From Acanthosoma haemorrhoidale (taxonomy: Eukaryota; Arthropoda; Insecta; Hemiptera; Acanthosomatidae), in the NCBI GenBank assembly GCA_930367205.1, contig OV884011.1:47877754-47941753 (forward strand): DNA of 64,000 bases, written 5' to 3'. The position numbers and the translations under genes are program-made. The notes below the pieces were generated by a model. That model ran no database searches and was not told the DNA's origin. It worked only from the letters and a program-made list of their open reading frames with translations. Below are positions 24,381 to 35,324 of this stretch, piece by piece; the stretch's first letter is position 1, and the number at the start of each line of letters is the position of its first letter.

Positions 24381-27300
24381 GTGAGTCTGGGGTGCCGCAT
24401 GAACTAATGCTCCATAATATATAACGTTGCTGTGTTTAACATCATTAAAACCGAAAAAGGTTCAGAAATTTCTATCTAGGTGTAAAGCAATGCACAAAGT
24501 TAAAATAATTTAAAAAAATCGTAAAATCAAAATGAAAGAAAATGATCGTATATGTATTTGCGGGCGCTAATGAAAAAAAAAAAAAATCGTCAATGCTCTG
24601 ATTTAAAATATTTAGTTTATGTTTCTAAACTAAATTTAAAAAAGGCCCTACAGCACAAGAAGTTAATGACTGTTCGCAACGAAACACGTGTTTATCTTAT
24701 TTATTTATTTGCTGCCTTCAAACCGAAATTGCCTCTACGAAACCATTGCCGACTCAGACGGCAGTTACGAAAAAAATAAATAACTCTTTGACTTTTGAAG
24801 TTACACGACCTTTATACTTATTGGAACTAGTCACAAATGAACGATCATTAACCTAACCCTGGCCTGGATCTGAGTGGCTCCGTGGTCTATGGTGTCGCGA
24901 TCTTTCCTTAAGAGATGTTTCCATTGTTCCACACTAACTATCGAAATCAAATTAATGTTATAAGTAATGAAAATCACCTTTAGTCTGTCTGTATTCTGGA
25001 AGTTTTTTTATGACAGCCATTGTTCATCTCTATAAGTTGCCTCATATGATCAATCAAAACCATGTTAAGACAAGAAGATCAATGGACTAATGACATGGTA
25101 TATCTTGCAATTATTAAAGTAATTATTTATATTTTATTTCAGGCTGGCATGAATTTCGTTTTAACAATTATTAAATAAATACATTGTTATGTAACCAAAT
25201 TAATGTATTTGTGGATCTTAAATAATTATCTATTGATGGTATTCCTGAAATAATAATCAGATGGTGAAAAACCTAATTTATTTTACTTAACTTGGTCAAT
25301 GAAAATCAATTTAAAAAATTGAAAATACAACTTAAATAGCTTCTAAGCTTTGACTTGAGAAAGGTTGCAATTTTGAGCCATGTGTCTGACTTTTCACACA
25401 CCCCACAATTTTTGATATTGAATACCAACCAAAAATTATTTAATCTGGAACAATCGCAGTTTTAAAATTAATGAGATTTTACGAATATTATTGTAGTACA
25501 CTGAAACAGTTCGTTAGTAGATGTTTGATAAGACACAAGTTGAGGTGGTTTTTTGGGCTTCTTTTTGGGAAAAAATTCTAATATGTAAATTGTCATTATC
25601 TATGTAAGATAAATAAATAAAATTCTCATATGATTTATTTTTGGATTTTCAATCATTAGTCCAACGGAGTTTAAAAAATAAAAAATATAAATAAATAAAA
25701 ATGAGAACAGAATTAAAAGTAGGCTTAAGGTAAAATAAAACGTTAAAACAAATATATAATAGATAGCTGGCCAAAAAATTCTAATAAATAAAAGAGAAAA
25801 AATTGTGGTATTTGATAAAAATTAGATAAAGAAAAAGGAAGCAAAGATTAGAAGTAAACGGATAATATATTTAACCTCCCAGTTTTAAAATTTTACACCT
25901 TTTTAAATCTAGAATTAGTATATATTTTTTTCATTAACTTTTTGGCATATTCTTTGAATGATTTATGAAATTTCGATATTACTTGTGGCTGAGTTGAGTG
26001 CATAATAATCTTATATTACAAGTCGTACACTGAATGTCTTTAAGTTGGCTTCTGTGGTACTTTTGATATGAATTCAGACAGTTGTTAATGTAATAGAAAT
26101 TTGGATGGCGTAAAAATTTTAATACAAATTAATCTTACGTATAATGACTGGGTTAGAGAAATGATACTGCATAAAATTGCCATCATACAGGTTGTAATCA
26201 ATCGATGACCTTTTCATGTATTTGATATGATTATTTACTGTTGGTATTTGTACATATTATAAAGAGAGAATATTAAAGCAGTAAATTAATAAATATGACA
26301 ACAAACAATAAAATAAAGGCAAGGTCAGCGATCAATAAATAAACCAATTTTTGTCTATATTTTCATATTTTAAGGTTGGGAAAGATTTTAGATTTAATGG
26401 CTTTATAGGCAATTGACACGGTTGAAAGTTTAACATCGGTATGTGGGTTTCTCAAAACGGTGATTTGTACCAACACATGCTTCCTATACTTTTCATGGAC
26501 AGAAGATGGTCATTATCACGCTCTGGTTCCTAGGTTATCCCCTATTGTTTTATATGTTGCGTGTAAAGCAGCAGTCCGTTGAAGCTCAAGAAGGAAAGAC
26601 ACAGATGCAATAAGGCTTAGTCCGATGTACTTGTAACTGTGCTTTCTATAATTTTTTTTTAGCTATTGTTCAACTTGCATCAATCGAATATAGTTTCTGG
26701 AAAGCTCCTGACGGCCGCATTAGACCTGTGACACTTGTTACGAGTGGCCTTCTATTTTTTCCTCTTTGTGGATAATTCTGCCCGCACTTTATCTAAGTTT
26801 CTCGGATGTTGACACCGGCCTACTGCTGCCCATTTCTTTATCAAGCTTGATCATTTTTAAGTGAGTAACAGCTCACTGCGTTTAGATAGAATTGAATACT
26901 TAAGCTGGTAATGCAGCTCGTTGAAGAAATTTGAATAGGCCGGATTGCTTCATGGAAAATCAGTACCGTGCAAAGAATCAGATGCAAAATATCGCTAAAG
27001 TGGTTATTGACTTTTTTCACAATTTATGTAACAAATTAGTAAAATTTTTTAACTTTAATTTTTTAAGTTCACTTCTGCAACAACCTTTCTTCCAATAGTT
27101 TCTGTATGGTTTTATAATTTTTCATTAGTTTCTAATTCATGTATCCATATCGTACTGACCATTTTAGTATAAACTTTTAGTATATCAATGCATTTATTTA
27201 AAATTTGTAGATATTTTATTTTTGAACCCATTAAATATTTTAAAATATGGTTATTTATTTATTATCTTGATTTTAAATATTTTAATTGTTAGTCAATTTT

Positions 27301-28073
27301 TTTTTTTTACTAGTTAATACTTGATCAATTATTTTTAAAATGTAATATACATTTAGTAAATATGTTGGTTGCTTAATATCATTACGACATTTATGCATTC
27401 ATAATTCTAAAAGTTTTTTGTTTTATTTGGACACTTCTGTATAAAAATATACTAACTGTGAGAAAACATAAGGGTTGAGATTTCTTTCTCATATTTACTT
27501 CATATCCGTTTCTATTTTGTTTCTTCTTCCAATTATTGCCGTATTTTCAAACTCTTACCTACCGAAATCTGTAACATATTAGTGCCATTCTCAATTTTCT
27601 CTTGTGCTATTAGCTGAATCACCTAATGAACCCAGTGTTTAACTCACTGACTTCACCTTCACCCATCGACAACAATAAATCTTTCTCTTAGAGCTGAGAT
27701 TCTCCTAAACTTTAAGATTCAGCCACCACCTCCGTAAACTGAAAACTGAGTATTTTATCAGTTCACCTTTCATGAATGAGAGTTTGGGGGTTTGAATTTA
27801 AAAAAGAGTGAGTTATTTCTATATATGTTTTGTTTTTTCCTTCCAATATTTAAATTAATATTTTTTCTATTTTTGTATTCTGTATCCGAAACTTTTTAGC
27901 TTACAAAAATAACACGGATGATCTTCCGCTGTAAGGTGGACCACCTACCCTTAACGTTTTACTTATTATTTAATTTTGGATAATTTTAACTATTTAATAA
28001 TACATAAATTTTTGATGGCTGAATAAAAAATCATCAACTGTTTTGGATATACTATAGGAATGGAAAAAGGGCC

Positions 28074-28602
28074 TGTAGCGACCGCTAACTACATAAAAGA
28101 AATCCCCCTACACTCTATTGTATATATATTGTACATACAACCTCTACATCTCTTCTTCTCCTCGCCTCGCTACGTTTTAGTCCGGCGTTGTCAGACCCCA
28201 CACCTTCCTAGTGGGAATCTCTGCCTTCGCCTCGTTAAATCTAGCACCTCCTTCGGAGAGACCTCTCCCTAGTGGACAACGGTTGTCGTGGCCCTGTAAA
28301 CTTACCCAGCAGTGTCTCCCGCGACAATTCTCCGGTTCACACTCACCTTTGGGATCCGGACGGATTTCGCCTACCCTCAGATACCGAGTGTGAATTCGTG
28401 GTCAATCCAAGACGACACAAACTACCTACCTACCCTATACCTCTTCTCCTGAACATAGTGCACTGTCGAGGCACATCCCTATCAAATATGGAGTCAGATA
28501 GTAAAGCCGTCACGAAACGATTGTCCAGGCTGTAAACTCAAACAACCCTCACTTTATCACCAGGGCTGGGTAACCAAGCACCCCCCTAGTGGTGACCCGA
28601 CA
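28074..28602 (+). repeat. Copy B of the LTR-like dispersed repeat, possibly a solo LTR
   Basis: The longest clear copy of a family also found at 14979-15343, 42650-43309 and 44165-44313, all on the plus strand. If it starts at TGTAGCG (28074) and ends at CCCGACA (28602), it has the TG...CA ends of an LTR and is 529 bp long. A TATA-like GTATATATATTG lies at about 28120, followed by a pyrimidine-rich stretch, as in an LTR promoter. I could not confirm a target duplication. Small open frames at 28211-28535 run through the repeat and are not genes. Confidence 0.6.
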
Positions 28603-29572
28603 GTCCTATTTTTTTCACCATACTAAAATGTTTGGGATTGTGTCAGAACACAATGTACTCTAACTAAGAGTATCACATATACATTCTTGAGGAGGTTCTG
28701 AAGTCTTCAGGCTTTCTTGGGTGAACTTTTTATGACCGATCATAAACCAAGACAAAATAACCCCTTTGTTCAAGTTGACCCTTTTAATGTTTTATGTCAG
28801 CTTTTAATAGAGGATTTTACTATTCTTAATTTGTTTTCTCTACCATTTTGGAGGTCAGTCTCTCATGCATGTGTAACATTTTCCGGTTACTTTGGAAATA
28901 ATTTAAAATATTTCCCTGATTAACTGGTTCATTTATTTTCCCTAATCGTAAAATATTCATGTACCAAACGTAACTCTTCCTTACATTTTTGTGCTTTAAA
29001 ATAATACTGGTGATTCAATATGTCTTGAGCTTTTGAATTTTGAATGGCAATTAGGGGCATAAAAGGAATCGGCGAGGATTTTAATGCTCATGCGTACTTG
29101 CACGTTTTAGTATTTACATAAACCAGGGTGTCGAGTAAGTGGTAGTATGCAATTAAGCCAAATTTCAGACGATTTCCAAATCAATTTTTGGTCTCTGTAG
29201 TAAGTACTATATTTTGGCTAAACTGCTATGCACCCAAGTACTCAGACCTCACGTTTTTTTGAGACATTTCCAATGAATGACAAATCGACGGTGATTGATA
29301 TAGCTCTTTTCTTCATGTACAAGGTGAAAACAGATCCATTTTGAAAATTCAGAAATAAATCTAACTAAGAGCGAAAATCTAAAGAACGACTGGACAAGAA
29401 CATCAGTGGGATACGCTCTTAAAAATGAACTCAAGCTTAATCAGTGGTCGATGTCTGTGACAGTGGCAATCCTGTTTTAACTATCTTTGCTTCATATTTG
29501 ATTGCACTTAGAATAGTAAGTTTATTACTTTTACTTTAACAGTACTCAACTTCCTTTCAATTCCTTTCCAAA
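28603..29572. other. No gene recognised
   Basis: Two chance-length frames (28717-28923 plus, 29249-29434 minus) show no domain. The Jockey copy that follows begins abruptly at about 29570, as expected for a 5'-truncated insertion. Confidence 0.4.
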
Positions 29573-29797
29573 GTCCTGAGAACAATAGTAAATGCCCCTT
29601 ATTATGTCAGCAACAAAACCCTTCATAACGACCTTAATATACCCTACATTCTAGAACTCATCCCTTCCAAGTTTATGAAATTCCACAGTAGCCTCTCCAA
29701 CCACCCTAATCCTGTAGCACAGTCATTGCACTGTGCCAGTCATCCCTATAATCCTCCTCGGAGACTGAAACGGCAGTGGCCTCGTGACCTACTATAA
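29573..29797 (+). pseudogene. Jockey ORF2 (reverse transcriptase) C-terminal end, 5'-truncated
   Basis: An open frame of 74 codons plus stop without its own start. It begins VLRTIVNAPYYVSNKTLHND and ends PPRRLKRQWPRDLL, which I recognise as the conserved C-terminus of Jockey-family ORF2 in arthropods ('RTIVNAPWYV-N--LH-DL-I' and 'RRLKR-WPRDLL'). Catalytic parts of the reverse transcriptase are absent, so it cannot be functional alone. It is the least damaged of the family copies here and serves as the reference for the others at 406-935, 4541-5210 and 11395-11590. Confidence 0.85.
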
Positions 29798-30118
29798 ACG
29801 CGTGACAGTTGGAGTCCTGGCAATGACCAGTTTCTCCAATCATGTCCTGAGCGTCTGTGGCTCTCGCGCTCTTGGTCAGCCTCCACTGGCTAGTATCCGG
29901 TGACGCGGCTGACGGAGGAGCGTGGGGGACTTCCTAAGACTCCGCTTTCTCTTTGTATGTGGATTTTGGAGGTCTCTGGGCTGTCTGTAAGTATTGTATG
30001 AATGAGTGAGTGAATGATGAACTGTAAATATAGTATGAATGAGAGCATTTATCTAATTATTATTACCTTATAAAAGGCAGATAGTAATTATAGCACAATA
30101 AAGGATTATTATTACTGA
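29798..30118 (+). mobile_element. 3' UTR of the same Jockey copy
   Basis: Continues from the stop of the ORF2 remnant. It has a GC-rich first half (TCCTGGCAATGACC, GCGGCTGACGGAGG), the GAATGAGTGAGTGAATGA motif at about 29999, and a tail with CACAATAAAGGATTATTATTA near 30095-30115. Every block has a counterpart on the minus strand of 406-780. AATAAA close to the end fits a polyadenylation signal. Confidence 0.75.
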
Positions 30119-30810
30119 ATTACTTTAGCAGTTGTACTTTTTTTTTTTTATGTTTTTTATTGCTACTGCACTTTTTAAAATATTTTATAAGTTTTATTGT
30201 ATATTCTAATTGTATATTTATTTTTTGGTTATTTTATTTTTCCCAAGGTACTTACTAGTTGTTCGTTAATGATTTTTTTTTTAATTTTACTTTTACTTTT
30301 AATGTTTTCTTCTGTAAAATGTCATTTGAGTATTGCACAGTTGACAGCATAGAACGACGAAAAGGCCTGAAGCCAAATTGAGCAATTCTCCAGCCTAGGA
30401 AATCTATAATTGTAGAGTACCTGAACGAAGTGCGATTAAACTGTCCGTATGACTGGTCTTGATCTTTTACTTCTCAGTTCTGAAAGCTTTTAAATTAAAG
30501 CATGATTTCTTCAACTCTCTGACATTTCGTAATGACGTTACTTTCGATTCCGCAGATGATTTTACAACCAGGGCCTTTTGGAATGGGCTTCTAATGTAGA
30601 ACAACTTGCAAGCTTGGATAATGGAAACAGTAAATTATTGGGAATCACTTGCAACTATCACCATTTTGTCCATGAAATGTAACGACTACTACGATTTTGT
30701 ATTGTATCCAATTTCAGATATAAAAGCGAAAAACAAAAGTTAAATTTAAAAGACAATTAAATTTAATATTTTATTTTGGGATCGGTTTTGAATTTATACA
30801 ATACAAATAT
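30119..30810. other. No gene recognised
   Basis: AT-rich flank between the Jockey copy and the (TA)n tract that received the LTR element. Nothing coding was seen. Confidence 0.45.
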
Positions 30811-30831
30811 TATAATATATATATATATATA
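30811..30831. repeat. (TA)n tract, left flank of the LTR retrotransposon
   Basis: Alternating T and A directly abut the LTR end at 30832. With the tract at 35649-35687 it forms the split target microsatellite. Any 4-6 bp target duplication would be made of TA repeats and cannot be resolved. Confidence 0.85.
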
Positions 30832-31144
30832 TATAAGGGTTGCTAGGTCTTCTTATTATAACAATAAGTAATCTGTTTCTCTGTAAAACAAAAGTTTATT
30901 TAATTGATAATTAGTTTACAACTATTACAAATAAAATATTAATTCATACCTGTAAAACAAAAGAAACAACAATTACAGTTTATTGTTATGACTGTTTGCA
31001 CTTTACTTAATTGTTTACACTGGAAAGCCTTTTAAAAACCTCCTGGTCATATGTCGCTAGCTCCACCTAGTGGTAGCCAACTGAAGCACGCGCGTGATAA
31101 CAAAGCGCTGCTAATTCAATTGAAGAAAGCTTACTTTCTTTACA
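30832..31144 (-). repeat. 3' LTR of the LTR retrotransposon
   Basis: On the coding strand it starts TGTAAAGAAAG after the polypurine tract and ends AACCCTTATA against (TA)n. It reads as identical to 35336-35648. A poly(A) signal AATAAA lies at 30895-30900. Its end is TA rather than the usual CA; the one-base overlap with flanking sequence at each edge leaves the exact border uncertain by one or two bases. Confidence 0.93.
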
Positions 31145-31156
31145 TCTCCCCCTCCC
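31145..31156 (-). other. Polypurine tract
   Basis: Coding-strand GGGAGGGGGAGA immediately before the 3' LTR start (TGTAAAG). This is the expected primer for second-strand synthesis. Its position fixes the LTR start independently of the LTR comparison. Confidence 0.92.
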
Positions 31157-31195
31157 ACTGTGAAAATTCTCGTGAGAATTTTTATTATATAATGT

Positions 31196-34100
31196 TTATT
31201 CTGCTGGTATCAGTTTTGTTATGTGGAATAATCCTGTGTCTTCGTTTCTTTTTTCAGTTTTGATTTTAAATATAGTATTTGATATTTTCTCTGCAATTTT
31301 GAATGGTCCAACCCTAAGTTCATCTAGTTTTTTCCTATTTAATCTATGTCCGTTTTCAATATATACTAAATCACCTGTATTGAATTCCCTTTCCTTTCTG
31401 TTTTTGTCAAATAATTTCTTATTGTATTCATGTGATTTTATAGTGTTATCTAGAGCTAATTTTCTATCTTCTTTCCAAACCTCTGCATGTGTTAGTTTCC
31501 TTAGTTCCTCAGGTAGCATACTTGTGTTAGTACCATCTAGTAAATATTTAGGTGTAAAACCTGTAACTGAGTGTTCTGTTATGTTATATTTGTCAACACA
31601 TTCTCTTGCTATTGTTGTCCAAGCTTTCTTTTCTTTAGATTCATTGATTCTACATCTTATTTTATTAATTATTGTTTGATTTAATCTTTCATTTATGCCG
31701 TTTGAAAATGGTGCATTTAAGGCTGTATAAATGAGTCTGATATCTTGTTCTTTTAGGTAATTTTTGAATTCTTTAGAATTTAGTCCTGGATATTGGTCTG
31801 TTAATATTGTACCTATCTTGTTCATTTCTAATGTATTTTGGACTATTTTTATAAAATCACTTGCAGCTTGAGTTTTTGAAGTTAATATATGTGCGTATCT
31901 TGTATAGTGATCAACTAGAAGATGGAGGTATCTTTTCGTTGATCTTCGACCACCAAATCCACCGATCGTATCAATCGACACTATCTCATACGGCTTTGTT
32001 GCTGGTCCTAATTGAGACATTAATCCATATTTTGCTTGACCTCTAGATTTATTCTTTTTACAAATTTCGCAAGTTCTGCATATATTCTGAATGTTTTTTA
32101 TTAATTTTTTTGAAGTGTAATAAGGACATATTCTGTTTATCATTTGCCTTATTCCGATGTGACACCAGTCTATATGTGTATCTCGTATTAATTTAATGCT
32201 TAATTTTTCTGATAAAACTATCTTCTTTTTGTTTTTAATTTGTTTATAGATTATACCATTTTTATCTGTACTTTTTTTCTTAAGTTCTCCTAATGCTGTA
32301 TTTTCATTTTGATCTTTAATTATTTCTTGTAGTTGGATCATGTTTACTATTTTTAATATTTCTTGGGTATTATCTTTTGACTCTAATACCGGATTTCTAC
32401 TAAGACAGTCTGCTTCAATATTGAATTTCCCTGGTATATATGTAATTTTGAAGTCAAATTGAGACAAATAATATGTTAAGTCACCTAGTTCCTCGTCTGT
32501 TCTTGATTTTATATTAAGGTTTTCTAACGGTTTATGGTCTGAATAAACTTCAAATCTTCTTCCAATTAACCAGTATTCCCAATAATTTATCGCTTCCTTT
32601 ATTGCTAAGCATTCCAAATATATAGCTTTTTTTCTTTTTTGCGACTCATTTAATTTTTTTGAGAAATAGGCTACTGGTTTTTCTTTTCCATCTTGTTGGG
32701 TTTGTTTCAGTATTGCACCTATACCTTCTATTGAAGCATCTGTAAATATCTTAATAGGTAAATCTTTATCGAATATTTCTAGGACTGGTTGAGAGCACAA
32801 TAATTTTTTTATCTCTGTGAATGATTTTTCACAATCTTCAGACCAATTATATTTTATATCTTTTCTTAACAATCTATGTAGTGGATCTAGTATTGTTGAG
32901 ATTTTTGGTATATATTTGTGATAGAAATTTATTTTACCTAGAAATTGTCTAACGTTCTTCTGCGTTTTTGGAGTCGGAAAATTGAGTATTGATACTAAAT
33001 TGTCTTTAATTGGTCTTACTGTATTATTTTCTATTATATGTCCGAGATATTTAATTGATTTTGATGCGAACGTGCATTTTTTTAATTTTAATCTGAATCC
33101 TTCTTTTATTATGGCTTCTAAAACTTGTTTGATATGCATGATATGATCTTCAAAAGTCTCTGAAAATATTAATATGTCATCTATATAATTTTCTGTAAAG
33201 TTCTTTAGATTATTTTTTCTTAGTATACTTGATAAAATTCTTTGGAAGATTGCTGGTGCTGTTTTTAAACCGAATGGTAGGCAAGTCCATTGATAGTGTC
33301 CTTCTTGGGTTATAAAGCCTGTTTTTTTTCTATCTTCTATCCTTAGTGGTATTGACCAAAATGCTGAATTGATGTCCAGTGATGTAAAATATTTACAATT
33401 TCTAGCTTTAATTATTAAATCATCAATTAGCGGAAAAGGTTGGGCCTGGGTTGTGACAATCTTGTTCAGATCTCTAAAATCGACACATAATCTGGTTTTT
33501 CCTTCACCCTTTTTTAATGCAAGGGTCACTGGTGCAGCAAATGGACTATACGATTCTTCAATTAAATTTTTTTCTAATAGTTTTGCCACTTGCTGTTCTA
33601 TTTCTTTTCTGTCTTCGATTGTGCATCTATATGGTCTTTTACTACAAAATTTTTCCATCAAGAGATCTATTCTTGCTTCATAATCTTTCACAGTCCCTAT
33701 ATCATACTTGTCTTTAGCAAATATTGTTTTATATTCTTCTATCAATTGTTCTATTTTGAATTTTTTTTCATTATCTAAATGATCTAAATTTATTTTAAAA
33801 TCTTTCTCTTTAATATGTTCATTAAAATTTATTTCTATTATATCTTTTCTTTGCGATTGTTTTTGGCTTATATTTAGATTTTCGTCTTGCCTTAATTTAA
33901 ATTCCTTTATTATGTCTAGGCCTATCAAAAAATCATGAAAAGTCTCATTTTCTACAATAAATACATCTACTTCTTTTTCAATATTGAAAATTTTTAATTT
34001 TATTCTTGCTAATCCCTTTGTGAGTGCCACACCACTAATTGTTTTTAATTGTATTTTGTTCTTATCTATATTATTATTTTTTATAGTTTTTATTAATCTT

Positions 34101-34210
34101 TTATTAATTAATGAAACTTGAGATCCTGAGTCATAGATCCCTTCTATTTTTATCTTATCTTCCAATACAATGTTTAATTTAATTAGTGGTGTGTTTACTC
34201 GTTTTTTGAT
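31196..34210 (-). CDS. pol: Pol polyprotein: protease, reverse transcriptase, RNase H, integrase
   Basis: The frame is open from 34210 to the stop at 31196. There is no ATG before the protease; numbering here starts at a TTG codon at 34165 (989 residues). Protease has Y-DSG at 11-14. Reverse transcriptase has LDINSAF (D264), LPFGLKTAPAIFQR (296-309) and YIDD (327-330). RNase H has D476, E518, D543 and D586. Integrase has an HHCC finger (H664, H669, C696, C699), the catalytic triad D732, D790, E826 with exactly 35 residues between the last two, and a GPF module at 953-955. All catalytic residues are present and there is no internal stop, so it is predicted functional. It lies in the -1 frame relative to gag, overlaps it by 16 bases and is presumably made as a Gag-Pol fusion by frameshifting. 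The C-terminus stops soon after GPF, without a chromodomain. Confidence 0.95.
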   Translation of the reverse strand: MKKRVNTPLIKLNIVLEDKIKIEGIYDSGSQVSLINKRLIKTIKNNNIDKNKIQLKTISGVALTKGLARIKLKIFNIEKEVDVFIVENETFHDFLIGLDIIKEFKLRQDENLNISQKQSQRKDIIEINFNEHIKEKDFKINLDHLDNEKKFKIEQLIEEYKTIFAKDKYDIGTVKDYEARIDLLMEKFCSKRPYRCTIEDRKEIEQQVAKLLEKNLIEESYSPFAAPVTLALKKGEGKTRLCVDFRDLNKIVTTQAQPFPLIDDLIIKARNCKYFTSLDINSAFWSIPLRIEDRKKTGFITQEGHYQWTCLPFGLKTAPAIFQRILSSILRKNNLKNFTENYIDDILIFSETFEDHIMHIKQVLEAIIKEGFRLKLKKCTFASKSIKYLGHIIENNTVRPIKDNLVSILNFPTPKTQKNVRQFLGKINFYHKYIPKISTILDPLHRLLRKDIKYNWSEDCEKSFTEIKKLLCSQPVLEIFDKDLPIKIFTDASIEGIGAILKQTQQDGKEKPVAYFSKKLNESQKRKKAIYLECLAIKEAINYWEYWLIGRRFEVYSDHKPLENLNIKSRTDEELGDLTYYLSQFDFKITYIPGKFNIEADCLSRNPVLESKDNTQEILKIVNMIQLQEIIKDQNENTALGELKKKSTDKNGIIYKQIKNKKKIVLSEKLSIKLIRDTHIDWCHIGIRQMINRICPYYTSKKLIKNIQNICRTCEICKKNKSRGQAKYGLMSQLGPATKPYEIVSIDTIGGFGGRRSTKRYLHLLVDHYTRYAHILTSKTQAASDFIKIVQNTLEMNKIGTILTDQYPGLNSKEFKNYLKEQDIRLIYTALNAPFSNGINERLNQTIINKIRCRINESKEKKAWTTIARECVDKYNITEHSVTGFTPKYLLDGTNTSMLPEELRKLTHAEVWKEDRKLALDNTIKSHEYNKKLFDKNRKEREFNTGDLVYIENGHRLNRKKLDELRVGPFKIAEKISNTIFKIKTEKRNEDTGLFHITKLIPAE

Positions 34211-35319
34211 TCATTATATATTTCTACATCTAGGATAGAATTGTTATTTACTTTTTTTGGTGTAGTGTTCTTTTCTCTACTTTCTTCATGTTTTTGGAAC
34301 CAGCATTTATCTTTTGGGTGGTATCTCACACCTTTACCTAAATCTCCACACGTTTTACAAGGTATCTTTACTTCATATTTCTTTTGAGAATCTAATGTAG
34401 GTTTTTTTTGAAAATTTCTTTTATTTACTAAACATTCAAGTTGTCTCAATTCATTAAATAAGTCTGTAGTTTCTTTTAATTTTTCCTTGTTTATTCTATT
34501 CAATATAAATTCTGGTAACCCTACTGCTATTAATGCTATAAGTGACTTTATATCCATATCTTTGTTAAAATCTATCAAAAGTTTCTCTTTCCTCAAAGCA
34601 TAATCCGTTAACGAACCTTCTCGATATTTAAATGATAGTGCATAGGTTATATTATTCCATCCATTATCTGTGAAACATTTTAAGAATCTTGTTTTCCATT
34701 CAGACCAACCAGCATTTATTGTTAGTCTTATGAGTGTGGAAGAGTGCCAGTCTAAACTTGGTTTATCAAAAAATAGTTTCATTAGTTCAATTTTTTCCTC
34801 ACTTTTATCTATTTGAAATCTAGAACACTCTTTTTCAAAGCTTTCTATCCACTGTTTAGCATTAGTATTTTTGCTTGAAAATGTTTCTATGAGAAGTTTT
34901 TCTGATATTTTTTTTAAGTCTTTCTCGTTATCTTTCTTCTGTGTTGTTTCTATCAGTTTCTCTAGTATTTCCTTTAGACTATGATCTTGTGTTTTGTTTG
35001 TACTTTCCTCATTTATTTCCTCTAAATATTGATCTTTAAATTGCAGATTTCCATCTTCATCTATGTATGTGCCCTCTAATTCTTTTGTCATTGTAATCCA
35101 CACTCTTCTTATCTGATTTCTTCTGTTTAATGAATTAACTAACTTTGTGTACTTACTTGTCTTTTTCAACTCCACATGATCTTCCATATATTTGAATTCT
35201 TCTGGCAATATATATCTTCTTCCATCTCCTGTACCAATTGAGGTGATGGCAATTGCATTGGCTTTACTGTCTTTTGGTGAAGTCACTACCGTAAATTCAA
35301 AGTGCAGTTTTGACATCAT
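34195..35319 (-). CDS. gag: Gag structural protein
   Basis: Starts at the first ATG (35319; a second follows at once at 35316) and gives 374 residues, ending at TAA 34195-34197. The middle holds a retrotransposon capsid-like region with spaced aromatic residues (WIESFEKE, DWHSS, WSEWKTRFLKCF, ALSFKYREGSLTDYALRKE, ALIAVGLPEFI). Near the C-terminus is a zinc-knuckle-like array C-x2-C-x9-H-x4-C (C321, C324, H334, C339 counted from this ATG), longer than the usual C-x2-C-x4-H-x4-C. The ATG is only six bases past the primer-binding site, so nearly the whole leader is the LTR R-U5 part. Expected role: particle assembly and RNA packaging. The TTG further upstream is not needed as a start. Confidence 0.9.
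   Translation of the reverse strand: MMSKLHFEFTVVTSPKDSKANAIAITSIGTGDGRRYILPEEFKYMEDHVELKKTSKYTKLVNSLNRRNQIRRVWITMTKELEGTYIDEDGNLQFKDQYLEEINEESTNKTQDHSLKEILEKLIETTQKKDNEKDLKKISEKLLIETFSSKNTNAKQWIESFEKECSRFQIDKSEEKIELMKLFFDKPSLDWHSSTLIRLTINAGWSEWKTRFLKCFTDNGWNNITYALSFKYREGSLTDYALRKEKLLIDFNKDMDIKSLIALIAVGLPEFILNRINKEKLKETTDLFNELRQLECLVNKRNFQKKPTLDSQKKYEVKIPCKTCGDLGKGVRYHPKDKCWFQKHEESREKNTTPKKVNNNSILDVEIYNESKNE
34201..34207 (-). promoter_or_regulatory. -1 ribosomal frameshift site, A AAA AAC
   Basis: In the gag frame the codons are TCA AAA AAC GAG TAA, so the heptamer A AAA AAC is in the correct X XXY YYZ phase, one codon before the gag stop. A -1 slip continues as AAA AAA CGA GTA, which is precisely the pol frame. 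The pol frame is closed by TGA at 34211-34213 just upstream, so the overlap window is only 16 bases and contains the heptamer. A stimulatory RNA structure downstream was not identified. Confidence 0.85.
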
Positions 35320-35324
35320 AAACA

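Larger units (their letters stand above)
19916..28073. other. No confident gene; AT-rich with few landmarks
   Basis: Long AT-rich stretch. Landmarks are a hairpin motif near 23000, a candidate exon at 24188-24380, and a GC-richer patch at 23740-23960. Runs such as 25100-27350 are extremely AT-rich with no open frame of interest. I see no RNA gene. Confidence 0.4.

Noticed and set aside
31221..31679. Open frame of 152 codons on the plus strand
   Set aside because: It runs antisense to the integrase end of pol and has no domain; the same applies to the plus-strand frames at 31861-32046 and 33369-33778.
34163..34165. Independent start of pol at 34165
   Set aside because: The codon is TTG, and the frame is open further upstream into the gag overlap containing a slippery heptamer, so frameshifting is the better explanation.
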